From the NCBI GenBank assembly GCA_007129055.1, contig SKWE01000178.1, positions 1 to 7,302 on the forward strand: a DNA stretch of 7,302 bases, written 5' to 3'. The stretch comes from Syntrophomonadaceae bacterium. Lineage in GTDB: Bacteria; Bacillota; Dethiobacteria; DTU022. A program made the position numbers and the translations under genes. Below are positions 1-6,761 of this stretch, piece after piece. The notes under the pieces are model-generated. The model was not told the DNA's origin, searched no databases, and worked only from the letters and a program-made list of their open reading frames with translations. Each line of letters opens with the position of its first letter. The first letter of the stretch is position 1.

Positions 1-1751
1 ATTTCAAGTTCCTCGTAATCTCCGTGAGCTTCGAGCTCCTTAATCCTTTTCTGTAATTCAAGCTGCTTTTGCTTAGCCCAGGCTTGATATATTTTTTTAA
101 TACAATCATCTGCCATTCGCTTCGCTGTTTGATCAGGCAAATCCTGCAAAGCAGGATCAGTTGCTGCTTTCGAAATCAGATTTGAGACCTGTTGATCAGA
201 AAATCTGTTTATCAGTTTTTCTGCACTCATTAATTCTTCCTTGTCTATGCTGTCCCAGATTGCAGAAACAATAATTTTTACCCTTTGATCCTGAAAAAAA
301 TCTAACTGTAGTAAATTTCGCCCTTTATCAGCAATTTCCTTGCTCTGAAGCATTAAAGATATTAATATTTTTTCTTCAGGCTTTATTCCCTGCTCCTGGT
401 TAGTTTTCTTTTGATTATTTTTATCTTTTATCCTGTATGAAGCACTGCTTCGCTTCCTCTTCTTTAATTCGCTGCGTAGCGCTTCTTCGTCAACATTTAG
501 CTCTTCAGCGGCTTTTCTAAGGTAATAATCCTGTTCAACCTGGTTCACCGCAGCCATCAGAAAAGGCATAAGCTCATCTAAATAATTTATCCTGCCCTTG
601 TCTGAGCCAAGGTTAAAACTTGTCTTCAACTTTTCAAGCCTGTATTCCATGAGCGGCCTGGCAGTATCAACCAGGGCAGTAAAAGCTTCTGCACCCTCCC
701 GGCTTATAAAACTATCAGGGTCATCTCCTTCGGGCAGCTCCGCAACCTGTACCAGGCATCCGGTAGACTGCAGTATGGCCAGCCCTCTCCAGGTGGCTGC
801 TGCTCCAGCTGTGTCTGAATCATAGGCAGTAATAACTGTTTCAGCCTGATGCCGCAAAAGACGTGCCTGGTCTTCAGTAAGAGCGGTTCCCAGTGAGGCC
901 ACAACATTCCTGATTCCTGCCTGGTAAGCTGATAATACATCTGTGTATCCTTCTACAACTACAGCCCTTTTTTGACGTCTTATTTCGTCACGGCCTAAGT
1001 TCAACCCATAAAGTGTTTTGCTTTTATCAAAGACCATCGTCTCAGGTGAATTCAGGTACTTTGGCCCGCCTTTTTCATGATCAGAAAGCGTTCTTCCACC
1101 AAAGCCGATTACTTTACCACTTATACCACTGATAGGGAATATAACCCGATCCCTGAAGCGGTCGTAGTAACTGCTGTCTCTGCCGGATGAAGCAAGACCG
1201 GCTTTTACAATTAGCTCCGGGTCAGCGCCTTTCTTTTTGGCATAATTAAAAAAGCCCGTCCAATCAGCCGGTGCATAACCCAGTTTAAACATTTCTATGA
1301 TCTCATGCTTAATTCCTCTTTTTATTAAATAATCCAACGCCTTTTTCCCATTTTTACTGTTATGCAGCTGATATGCATAAAACTTCAGTGCTAACATATT
1401 CAGTTTGTAGATTTTTTCTTTTAAATTATCGGCGTCAGTTTTTACTTTACGTTCTTCAGGAATCCTTATGCCCGCTCTTCCCGCAAGGAATCTCGCAGCT
1501 TCAGGAAAATTCATATTTTCCAGCTGCATTATCAGGCTAAAAGCATTACCGGAAGCACCACAACCAAAACAATGAAAAAGCTGCTTTTCAGGAGATACCG
1601 TGAAAGAAGGAGTCTTTTCATTATGGAAGGGGCATAAACCTACCATATTTTTACCCCGTCTATCCAATTTCAGGTACTCACCGGCAAGACCCACCAGGTC
1701 AGTCCTTTGCCTGATTTCATCAACTATTTCTTCCGGTATGCCTTGAGCCAT
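1..1751 (-). CDS. dnaG: DNA primase DnaG (3' end cut off by window edge)
   Basis: This gene makes the RNA primase that synthesises primers for DNA replication and acts with the replicative helicase at the fork. The open frame runs from an ATG at 1751 off the left edge without a stop, giving 583 visible residues; the family is usually about 580-620, so little is missing. An N-terminal CHC2 zinc-binding domain has ligands C40, H43, C61 and C64. The catalytic core has the RFRDRVIFPI stretch near 198-207 and IGFGGR near 215-220. A TOPRIM domain follows, with E267 in VVVEGYTDV and the acidic pair D311 and D313 in YDSDTAG, all positions expected for metal binding. A lysine-rich linker (about 429-455) leads to the C-terminal helicase-binding region. 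The start is supported by AAGGTG six bases upstream and by the typical N-terminus MAQGIPEEIVDEI. An in-frame ATG at 1817 is a less likely alternative. In Firmicutes rpoD normally follows. Confidence 0.97.
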   Translation of the reverse strand, partial: MAQGIPEEIVDEIRQRTDLVGLAGEYLKLDRRGKNMVGLCPFHNEKTPSFTVSPEKQLFHCFGCGASGNAFSLIMQLENMNFPEAARFLAGRAGIRIPEERKVKTDADNLKEKIYKLNMLALKFYAYQLHNSKNGKKALDYLIKRGIKHEIIEMFKLGYAPADWTGFFNYAKKKGADPELIVKAGLASSGRDSSYYDRFRDRVIFPISGISGKVIGFGGRTLSDHEKGGPKYLNSPETMVFDKSKTLYGLNLGRDEIRRQKRAVVVEGYTDVLSAYQAGIRNVVASLGTALTEDQARLLRHQAETVITAYDSDTAGAAATWRGLAILQSTGCLVQVAELPEGDDPDSFISREGAEAFTALVDTARPLMEYRLEKLKTSFNLGSDKGRINYLDELMPFLMAAVNQVEQDYYLRKAAEELNVDEEALRSELKKRKRSSASYRIKDKNNQKKTNQEQGIKPEEKILISLMLQSKEIADKGRNLLQLDFFQDQRVKIIVSAIWDSIDKEELMSAEKLINRFSDQQVSNLISKAATDPALQDLPDQTAKRMADDCIKKIYQAWAKQKQLELQKRIKELEAHGDYEELE

Positions 1752-1757
1752 AAATAA

Positions 1758-1766
1758 CACCTTTTT
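1758..1766 (-). promoter_or_regulatory. Ribosome binding site of dnaG
   Basis: Read on the minus strand, AAAAAGGTG lies six bases (TTATTT) before the ATG at 1751. It supports this start over the in-frame ATG at 1817, which is preceded by a weaker AAGGGG seven bases upstream (1825-1830). Confidence 0.8.
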
Positions 1767-1783
1767 ATTAATAATTTTTTTCA

Positions 1784-1809
1784 GGGCAATTATTTGAATA
1801 ACATTGCCC
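1784..1809 (-). repeat. Inverted repeat in the dnaG leader
   Basis: The arms GGGCAAT (1784-1790) and ATTGCCC (1803-1809) are perfectly complementary over 7 bp. The stem can extend by four more A-T pairs if the base at 1802 is bulged out, leaving a three-base loop. On the transcribed strand it is followed by TGAAAAAAATT, not a run of T, so it is not a normal intrinsic terminator. It sits 32 bases before the dnaG start and could be a leader stem or a protein binding site; which one cannot be told from sequence. Confidence 0.5.
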
Positions 1810-1847
1810 CCACGCATGACACAGCCCCTTATCCTTTAAAGAGACAA

Positions 1848-1882
1848 GGAGCTGTCCAGAGAGTGATTACCAGGACAGCTCC
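1848..1882 (-). terminator. Terminator-like hairpin between the oxidoreductase gene and dnaG
   Basis: A perfect 10-bp GC-rich stem, GGAGCTGTCC (1848-1857) with GGACAGCTCC (1873-1882), encloses a 15-base loop. It begins 36 bases past the oxidoreductase stop. On the minus strand the stem is followed by TTGTCTCTTT, a moderately T-rich tail; on the plus strand it is followed by ATCTTTTA. This suits an intrinsic terminator ending the ppdK-side transcript before dnaG. The interrupted T tract and large loop make it weak, so some read-through into dnaG is plausible. The remaining intergenic sequence (1752-1918) shows no convincing -35/-10 pair for dnaG. Confidence 0.6.
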
Positions 1883-1918
1883 ATCTTTTATGGATAAACT
1901 AACTACAATCGGTATTGT

Positions 1919-4003
1919 TTAAGCTTCTTCTTCAGGTTCCGGTTTTTTTAGCGCATCAGCAACAGCTTCTTCAAATTTGTCCAACTGATCGCCGGCCAGT
2001 TCAGTATAACCTATAACTTCTCTTTCCATACCAAGCATTTCAAGGAGATCACCGGTATGAGTAACTTTTTTACCTGACCAGTAAGATACATCCTTGTACT
2101 GGCACTCGAACCTGTCGCTTTCGCTGCAACCTACAACAGCCACTTTGTCAGCACCACATTCTAAAGCTTTCAGCAGATGAGATGTGTCAAGTTTGCCAAC
2201 ACAGGGGTATCTTACAACCTCAATATTCTTCCATTCTTTATTTACAAACTCCGGCATAGCAAAAGCCCCGTATGAACAGGTTATTGCCAACACTGCAGGT
2301 TCTCCGTTACGCCTGGCCAGCAACTTTTCAACCGCAGGTTCAATAGCATTTATTGCATCCTGCACGTAGGGAGCACGGAATTTAATAGCATAAACCGGGC
2401 AGAAACTCAAGCAAAGTCCGCAGGCCTGGCACTGTTCATTGCGCACGGTAACCTTGCCGTCAGCATTGACAACCGGGACATCATATGGACAGATACGCAC
2501 ACAGGTCAGGCAGTGTACGCATAACTCCTCATCCTGCTGAGCCCCTGCTGCGCAGGTCAGGCAGCGACGCGCTTCACAGACAGCCGTTTCTACGGTATAA
2601 CCGAGTTCAGCCTGCTTGAAGTGGCGGACTCTTTCCTCGGGAGAAATCATGGGAATTGGATAGCGCTCCATCTGCCCAATTTCTCCTGCTACCTTTTCGT
2701 CTAATTTATCGAGAACCGGTTTCTTCTCATACTCAACCCTGGCAGTGTCAAAATCTGTACCCTTCAGGTAGGCCGCAGCTGCCTGGGCAGCAAGACGACC
2801 GTTGCCCATAGCCTGGACCGCCGAGCCAGGGCCGGTGATCATTTCGCCACAGCTAAAGACCCCTTCCCTGCTGGTTGTCATTTTATTTGGATTGAAAACA
2901 ACCTGGCCGCGTTCATTTAGTTCAATTTCATTACGCAGCGGTTCAGGGTCTCCTCCCTGGCCGATGGCATAAATAATTATGTCGGCATCGAGCATTTTCT
3001 TGTTCTCTTCATTCAGGGTTGGATTGAAACGCCCATCGGGATCAAAAACACATGTACACTCTACAACTTCAAGGCCTTTTACTTTTCCACCTTCCCTGGC
3101 AATAGCATGCGGGCCCCAGGAAGTATTAAATTCTACACCCTCTTCCTTCGCTTCTTCAATTTCCCATTCGAAGGCAGGCATTTCATCATCACATTCCAGG
3201 CAGGCCAGTTTAACTTTCGAAGCTCCTGCCCTCAGTGCTGAGCGGGCGACATCCATGGCCACGTTACCACCACCGATAACAGCAACAGAGGGACTGCCCT
3301 CAAACTTGAACCCTTCGCGCTTCACCGCTTTTAAGAAAGGTAGGGCATATAATACACCATCGCCTTCGGTTCCCGGGATATTTAACCCACGGCTGACAGG
3401 AAGGCCAAGCGCCAGGATAACAGCTTTGTAACCTTCACTTTCAAGTTGTTCAATCGTAATATCTTTACCCAGTTCTACGCCATATTTAAACTCCACACCC
3501 TGCTCTGCAATTTCATCAATATCCTGATCAATGGCTTCATCAGGCAACCGATAAAGAGGTATGTAGTGGCGAACAGCGCCGCCGGCTGCTTCCTCGCGCT
3601 CAAATACGGTAACTTCAGCGCCCCTGCGGGCGAGATCGAAGGCAGCAGTTAACCCGGCAGGACCAGCCCCGATTATTGCAATTTTGCCTTTGAGATCGGG
3701 ACCGTCAGGCAGGGGAAGCACCTTCGCTTTGCCATTTTCAACAGCAAAACGTTTTAAGCCGCGAATTGAGGGCGGTTTATCAACATCATTACGACGGCAT
3801 TCATCTTCGCAGTGATGCGCACAGATAGTTCCGCAGACAAAAGGCAGCGGATTGGTTTCTTTGATTATCGCCAGCGCCTGGTCAAAATCACCGGTAGCTA
3901 TAGCCAGCAAATAATCACGGACACCCTGGTGAACAGGACAGGCAGACTGACAGGGTGGGTGAATACTTTCTAAAGCCAAATCATGGTTACTATGTTGGGT
4001 CAA
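1919..4003 (-). CDS. FAD/NAD(P)-dependent oxidoreductase fused to two [4Fe-4S] clusters and an MvhD-type domain
   Basis: This 694-residue cytoplasmic protein is probably an electron-transfer flavoenzyme; its substrate is unknown. In order it has: an N-terminal cysteine domain like that of glutamate synthase small subunits (C18, C22, C57, C61, C65, C69); an FAD-binding fold with GAGPAG at 112-117 and acidic E135; a pyridine-nucleotide fold inserted in it with GGGNVAMD at 244-251; the closing FAD motif SCGEMITGPGSAVQAMGNG from 384; a CxxxxCxxC stretch (C476, C481, C484); two ferredoxin clusters (C495, C498, C501, C505 and C525, C528, C531, C535); and from about 569 an MvhD/FlpD-like domain, the module that links hydrogenase or formate dehydrogenase to heterodisulfide reductase in methanogens. 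No signal peptide or membrane segment is seen. The C-terminus is acidic (PEPEEEA). The start is TTG, chosen because AAGGAGTG lies six bases upstream and no in-frame ATG lies nearby. It follows ppdK by 88 bases and may be cotranscribed with it. No Hdr or hydrogenase gene is in the window. Family assignment is firm; reaction and partner are inference. Confidence 0.88.
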   Translation of the reverse strand: MTQHSNHDLALESIHPPCQSACPVHQGVRDYLLAIATGDFDQALAIIKETNPLPFVCGTICAHHCEDECRRNDVDKPPSIRGLKRFAVENGKAKVLPLPDGPDLKGKIAIIGAGPAGLTAAFDLARRGAEVTVFEREEAAGGAVRHYIPLYRLPDEAIDQDIDEIAEQGVEFKYGVELGKDITIEQLESEGYKAVILALGLPVSRGLNIPGTEGDGVLYALPFLKAVKREGFKFEGSPSVAVIGGGNVAMDVARSALRAGASKVKLACLECDDEMPAFEWEIEEAKEEGVEFNTSWGPHAIAREGGKVKGLEVVECTCVFDPDGRFNPTLNEENKKMLDADIIIYAIGQGGDPEPLRNEIELNERGQVVFNPNKMTTSREGVFSCGEMITGPGSAVQAMGNGRLAAQAAAAYLKGTDFDTARVEYEKKPVLDKLDEKVAGEIGQMERYPIPMISPEERVRHFKQAELGYTVETAVCEARRCLTCAAGAQQDEELCVHCLTCVRICPYDVPVVNADGKVTVRNEQCQACGLCLSFCPVYAIKFRAPYVQDAINAIEPAVEKLLARRNGEPAVLAITCSYGAFAMPEFVNKEWKNIEVVRYPCVGKLDTSHLLKALECGADKVAVVGCSESDRFECQYKDVSYWSGKKVTHTGDLLEMLGMEREVIGYTELAGDQLDKFEEAVADALKKPEPEEEA

Positions 4004-4009
4004 TTAGAT

Positions 4010-4017
4010 CACTCCTT
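4010..4017 (-). promoter_or_regulatory. Ribosome binding site that fixes the TTG start of the oxidoreductase
   Basis: AAGGAGTG on the minus strand is six bases (ATCTAA) before the TTG at 4003. It is a near-complete match to the 16S anti-Shine-Dalgarno and decides the start, because the nearby ATG (in CCATGA) is out of frame and the next in-frame methionine would remove the cysteine domain and FAD motif. Confidence 0.85.
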
Positions 4018-4043
4018 GCGACATTTTTAACTTATTCCTTATT

Positions 4044-4058
4044 CGCCATTAAATGGCG
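4044..4058. repeat. 15-bp perfect palindrome upstream of the oxidoreductase gene
   Basis: CGCCATTAAATGGCG is a perfect dyad with 7-bp arms about a single central base. As RNA it could form a short stem with a small loop, but no T tract follows on the minus strand, so it is not a standard terminator. It lies 40 bases before the TTG start, five bases from the next palindrome. An operator or an mRNA processing/stability stem are both possible. Confidence 0.55.
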
Positions 4059-4063
4059 TTCTC

Positions 4064-4079
4064 CTGTTTATATAAACAG
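4064..4079. repeat. 16-bp perfect palindrome upstream of the oxidoreductase gene
   Basis: CTGTTTATATAAACAG is identical to its reverse complement over all 16 bases with no spacer, the shape expected of a dimeric regulator's operator. The half-site TGTT...AACA recalls Rex sites, but the spacing between the half-sites is 6 rather than 8 bases, so I do not assign it to Rex. It contains TATAAA, which could serve as a -10 element, but the matching -35 position (TTAATC) is poor. Confidence 0.6.
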
Positions 4080-4087
4080 ACAATTTT

Positions 4088-4100
4088 AAGATTAAATCTT
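4088..4100. repeat. 13-bp palindrome spanning the ppdK stop codon
   Basis: AAGATTAAATCTT is a dyad with 6-bp arms about one central base. It includes the last codons and TAA stop of ppdK. Its A-T composition makes chance occurrence quite likely on its own; it is listed because it is the third dyad in a row, with centres spaced about 20-23 bases apart. Confidence 0.35.
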
Positions 4101-6761
4101 TTTACTATTCTTTACTGAAAGCTCTGCCCTTGCCGCTGCCAGGCGGGCAACCGGTAAACGGTAAGGAGAACAACTTATATACTGAAGCCCAATTTGGTTA
4201 AAGAAATCAATGGAAGCGGGGTCGCCGCCGTGCTCTCCACATACTCCGATTTTCAGGTCAGGCCGTATTGAAAGCCCTTTTTCTATGGCAGTCCTGATCA
4301 GGCTGCCCACACCATCAAGATCAAGCTCAGCGAAAGGGTTGGCCTTGAGCAGTTTTTGCTGCAGATAAAAAGGCAGGAATTTACCCTCAGAATCATCCCG
4401 GCTGTAGCCAAGGGTAGTCTGGGTAAGATCGTTTGTTCCAAAAGAAAAGAAGGCAGCGGACCCGGCAAGTTGATCGGCTACAAGGCAGGCCCGAGGAAGC
4501 TCAATCATAGTCCCCACCTGGTAATCAATTTTCTTTCCTATTTCGCTAAACAGCTCTCCTGCTGTCTGGTCAACCAGCTGCTTCATTGCCACCATCTCTT
4601 CCCTGTGTCCAACCAGGGGGATCATGATTTCCGGTAACACATCTTCCACTGCTACTCCTTTATCTATCAGTTCGAAAGCAGCAAAAAATATTGCCTTCAC
4701 CTGCATCCTGTAGATTTCCGGATAGACAAGTCCAAGTCGGCAGCCGCGGTGCCCAAGCATGGGATTAAATTCAGATAATGACTGCACCTTTTGCAGAAGG
4801 GCTTCTTTTTCCCTCAGAAGCTCTTCGCTGCCGCCTTCTCTTTGCAGGCGATCTACCTCCAGTAAAAGCTCTTCCCGGTCGGGTAAAAATTCATGCAGGG
4901 GTGGATCAAGTAAACGAATGGTAACAGGTTTGCCCTGCATTTCCTTCAGGATACCTTTAAAGTCTTCTTTCTGCATGGGCAGCAGTTCTTTTAAAGCTGC
5001 TTCCCTGTCTTCAAGATTCTGGGCCAAAATCATTTTTTGCACCACCGGAACACGATCCGCCGCCATAAACATATGCTCTGTCCGGCACAAGCCTATCCCT
5101 TCAGCTCCCATCTCTACTGCGCGCCTGGCATCTTCCGGGTTGTCGGCATTGGCACGCACTTTTAATCGCCTTGCTTTATCAGCCCACTTTAATATTTCAT
5201 GAAATTCTTCCGAAAACTGGGGTTCAATCAGGGGCGCTTCCCCCAGGATAACCTGACCGCTGCTACCATCAATAGAAAGCACTTCCCCTTCCCTGTATTC
5301 CACACCGCCTATGTAGAAAAGTCCTTTTGCCAGATCAATTTTCAGCTCTTCACAGCCACAGACACAGGGCTTACCCATACCTCGCGCAACAACTGCAGCA
5401 TGGCTGGTCATGCCGCCGCGGCTGGTCAGTATGCCTTCAGCAGCGATAATTCCATGTATGTCATCGGGTGTGGTTTCAGGACGGACAAGCAGTACTTTAT
5501 CTTCTCCCTGGAGAGCTATTTCCTGTGCCCTGTCAGCGCTAAAAACAACTTTACCGGACGCAGCCCCGGGCGAAGCCGGAAGCCCTTTGGCAATTACCTT
5601 TTTTTCAGCATCCGGATCTATTCGACAGTGCAAAAGCTGTTCCAGTTGGTCCGGCTCAATCCTCAGCAAGGCTTCGTCCTTGTTAATCAAACCTTCATTG
5701 ACCATATCCACTGCGACACGCAGGGCGGCAGATGTGGTTCTTTTGCCAGTCCTGGTTTGCAGCATGTATAGTACACCCTTTTCGATTGTAAATTCTATAT
5801 CCTGCATATCGCGGTAATGCTTTTCTAAGGTGGCGCAGGTTTCAGTAAACTGGAGGTAAACTTCAGGCATATCGGTTTTTAGCTCGTCAAGTGGACGGGG
5901 TGTACGTGTTCCGGCTACCACGTCTTCACCCTGCGCATTAAGCAGGTATTCCCCGTAAAGCTTTGGCTCCCCGGTCGAGGGATTTCTTGTAAAAGCCACC
6001 CCGGTCCCACTGTCATACCCCAGGTTGCCAAAAACCATGGCCTGCACATTTACTGCAGTGCCAAGGTCATCAGGTATCTTGTTTGCCTTTCTGTATATCA
6101 CGGCCCGATCGGTATTCCAGGACATAAAAACAGCTTCAACAGCTAAGAATAGCTGTTCAAAGGGCTCCTGGGGGAATTCGCTACCTGTTTCCCTTAATAC
6201 CAGGTCCAGAAAATTAAATACAATCTTTTCCAGGTCATCTTCTGTCAACTCGGCATCAGTGCGTACTTTATTACGCTGCCTGGACTCGGTAAGAATATTA
6301 TCAAAACTGTAATGATCAACCTTTAAAACCACATCTGAAAACATTTGTATAAAACGGCGGTAACAATCGAGGGCAAAACGCCGGGAACCGGCTTCACGGG
6401 CCAGGTGTTCAACTGTCTCCTGGTTCAACCCCAGGTTTAAAACTGTATCCATCATACCGGGCATGGAGACCACGGCTCCTGAACGGACAGATAAAAGAAG
6501 CGGGTTCTCCCCGCCAAATTCTTTTCCGGTCTGTTGTTCCAACAGGGCCAGATTTTCTTTTACCTCATTCTTTAGTTCCGGCCAAAGGCTCTCTCCTTTT
6601 TCAAAGTAGAGATTGCAAGCCTCTGTGGTTACAATGAAGCCCGGGGGAACAGGCAGGCCAATGCGGGCCATTTCTGCCAGGTTAGCGCCTTTTCCACCAA
6701 GCAGGCTCTTCATTGATTTATCGCCTTTTTGAAAAGGGTAAATAAATTTTCCGGAATTCAA
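4092..6761 (-). CDS. ppdK: Pyruvate, phosphate dikinase
   Basis: The enzyme interconverts pyruvate + ATP + phosphate and PEP + AMP + pyrophosphate in the cytoplasm, serving gluconeogenesis or pyrophosphate-linked glycolysis in anaerobes. At 889 residues it is full length for the family (about 870-900). The N-terminal ATP-grasp domain begins LLGGKGANLAEM (20-31) and has SVRSGAVVSMPGMMDTVLNLG (91-111). The central swivel domain carries TSRGGMTSHAAVVARGMG (446-463) with catalytic H454 and regulatory T452. The C-terminal PEP/pyruvate barrel has R560 in LCRTEHMF, R616 in TIRLLDP, E754 in MIELPRA, N777-D778 in FGTNDLTQ and catalytic C841 in GVCGEHGGDP. The start is TTG: AGGGAGG lies nine bases upstream and the residues before M17 (FIYPFQKGD) belong to the family's N-terminus, so the ATG at M17 is rejected. 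The TTG overlaps the TGA of the upstream regulator gene in TTGA, suggesting translational coupling. All catalytic residues are present, so it should be active. Confidence 0.98.
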   Translation of the reverse strand: MNSGKFIYPFQKGDKSMKSLLGGKGANLAEMARIGLPVPPGFIVTTEACNLYFEKGESLWPELKNEVKENLALLEQQTGKEFGGENPLLLSVRSGAVVSMPGMMDTVLNLGLNQETVEHLAREAGSRRFALDCYRRFIQMFSDVVLKVDHYSFDNILTESRQRNKVRTDAELTEDDLEKIVFNFLDLVLRETGSEFPQEPFEQLFLAVEAVFMSWNTDRAVIYRKANKIPDDLGTAVNVQAMVFGNLGYDSGTGVAFTRNPSTGEPKLYGEYLLNAQGEDVVAGTRTPRPLDELKTDMPEVYLQFTETCATLEKHYRDMQDIEFTIEKGVLYMLQTRTGKRTTSAALRVAVDMVNEGLINKDEALLRIEPDQLEQLLHCRIDPDAEKKVIAKGLPASPGAASGKVVFSADRAQEIALQGEDKVLLVRPETTPDDIHGIIAAEGILTSRGGMTSHAAVVARGMGKPCVCGCEELKIDLAKGLFYIGGVEYREGEVLSIDGSSGQVILGEAPLIEPQFSEEFHEILKWADKARRLKVRANADNPEDARRAVEMGAEGIGLCRTEHMFMAADRVPVVQKMILAQNLEDREAALKELLPMQKEDFKGILKEMQGKPVTIRLLDPPLHEFLPDREELLLEVDRLQREGGSEELLREKEALLQKVQSLSEFNPMLGHRGCRLGLVYPEIYRMQVKAIFFAAFELIDKGVAVEDVLPEIMIPLVGHREEMVAMKQLVDQTAGELFSEIGKKIDYQVGTMIELPRACLVADQLAGSAAFFSFGTNDLTQTTLGYSRDDSEGKFLPFYLQQKLLKANPFAELDLDGVGSLIRTAIEKGLSIRPDLKIGVCGEHGGDPASIDFFNQIGLQYISCSPYRLPVARLAAARAELSVKNSKKI

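Noticed and set aside
704..940. 78-codon minus-strand open frame inside dnaG
   Set aside because: It is in a different frame from the primase TOPRIM domain that occupies the same bases, so it is not a separate gene.
2979..3431. 150-codon open frame on the plus strand opposite the oxidoreductase
   Set aside because: Serine/proline-rich composition is typical of an antisense shadow; the minus strand encodes the clear nucleotide-binding domain here.
4029..4063. Possible five-codon leader peptide (MANKE) behind AGGAG in the gap before the oxidoreductase
   Set aside because: The AGGAG-to-ATG spacing of 11 is long, the peptide is tiny and carries no attenuation signature; chance is the simpler explanation.
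4064..4079. Palindrome as a Rex, CcpA or FNR binding site
   Set aside because: Half-site spacing does not fit Rex, the central bases do not fit the CcpA cre consensus, and FNR's TTGAT half-site is absent.
5199..5771. 190-codon open frame on the plus strand opposite ppdK
   Set aside because: It is antisense to a highly conserved PPDK sequence, has no recognisable domain and is a shadow of the real gene.
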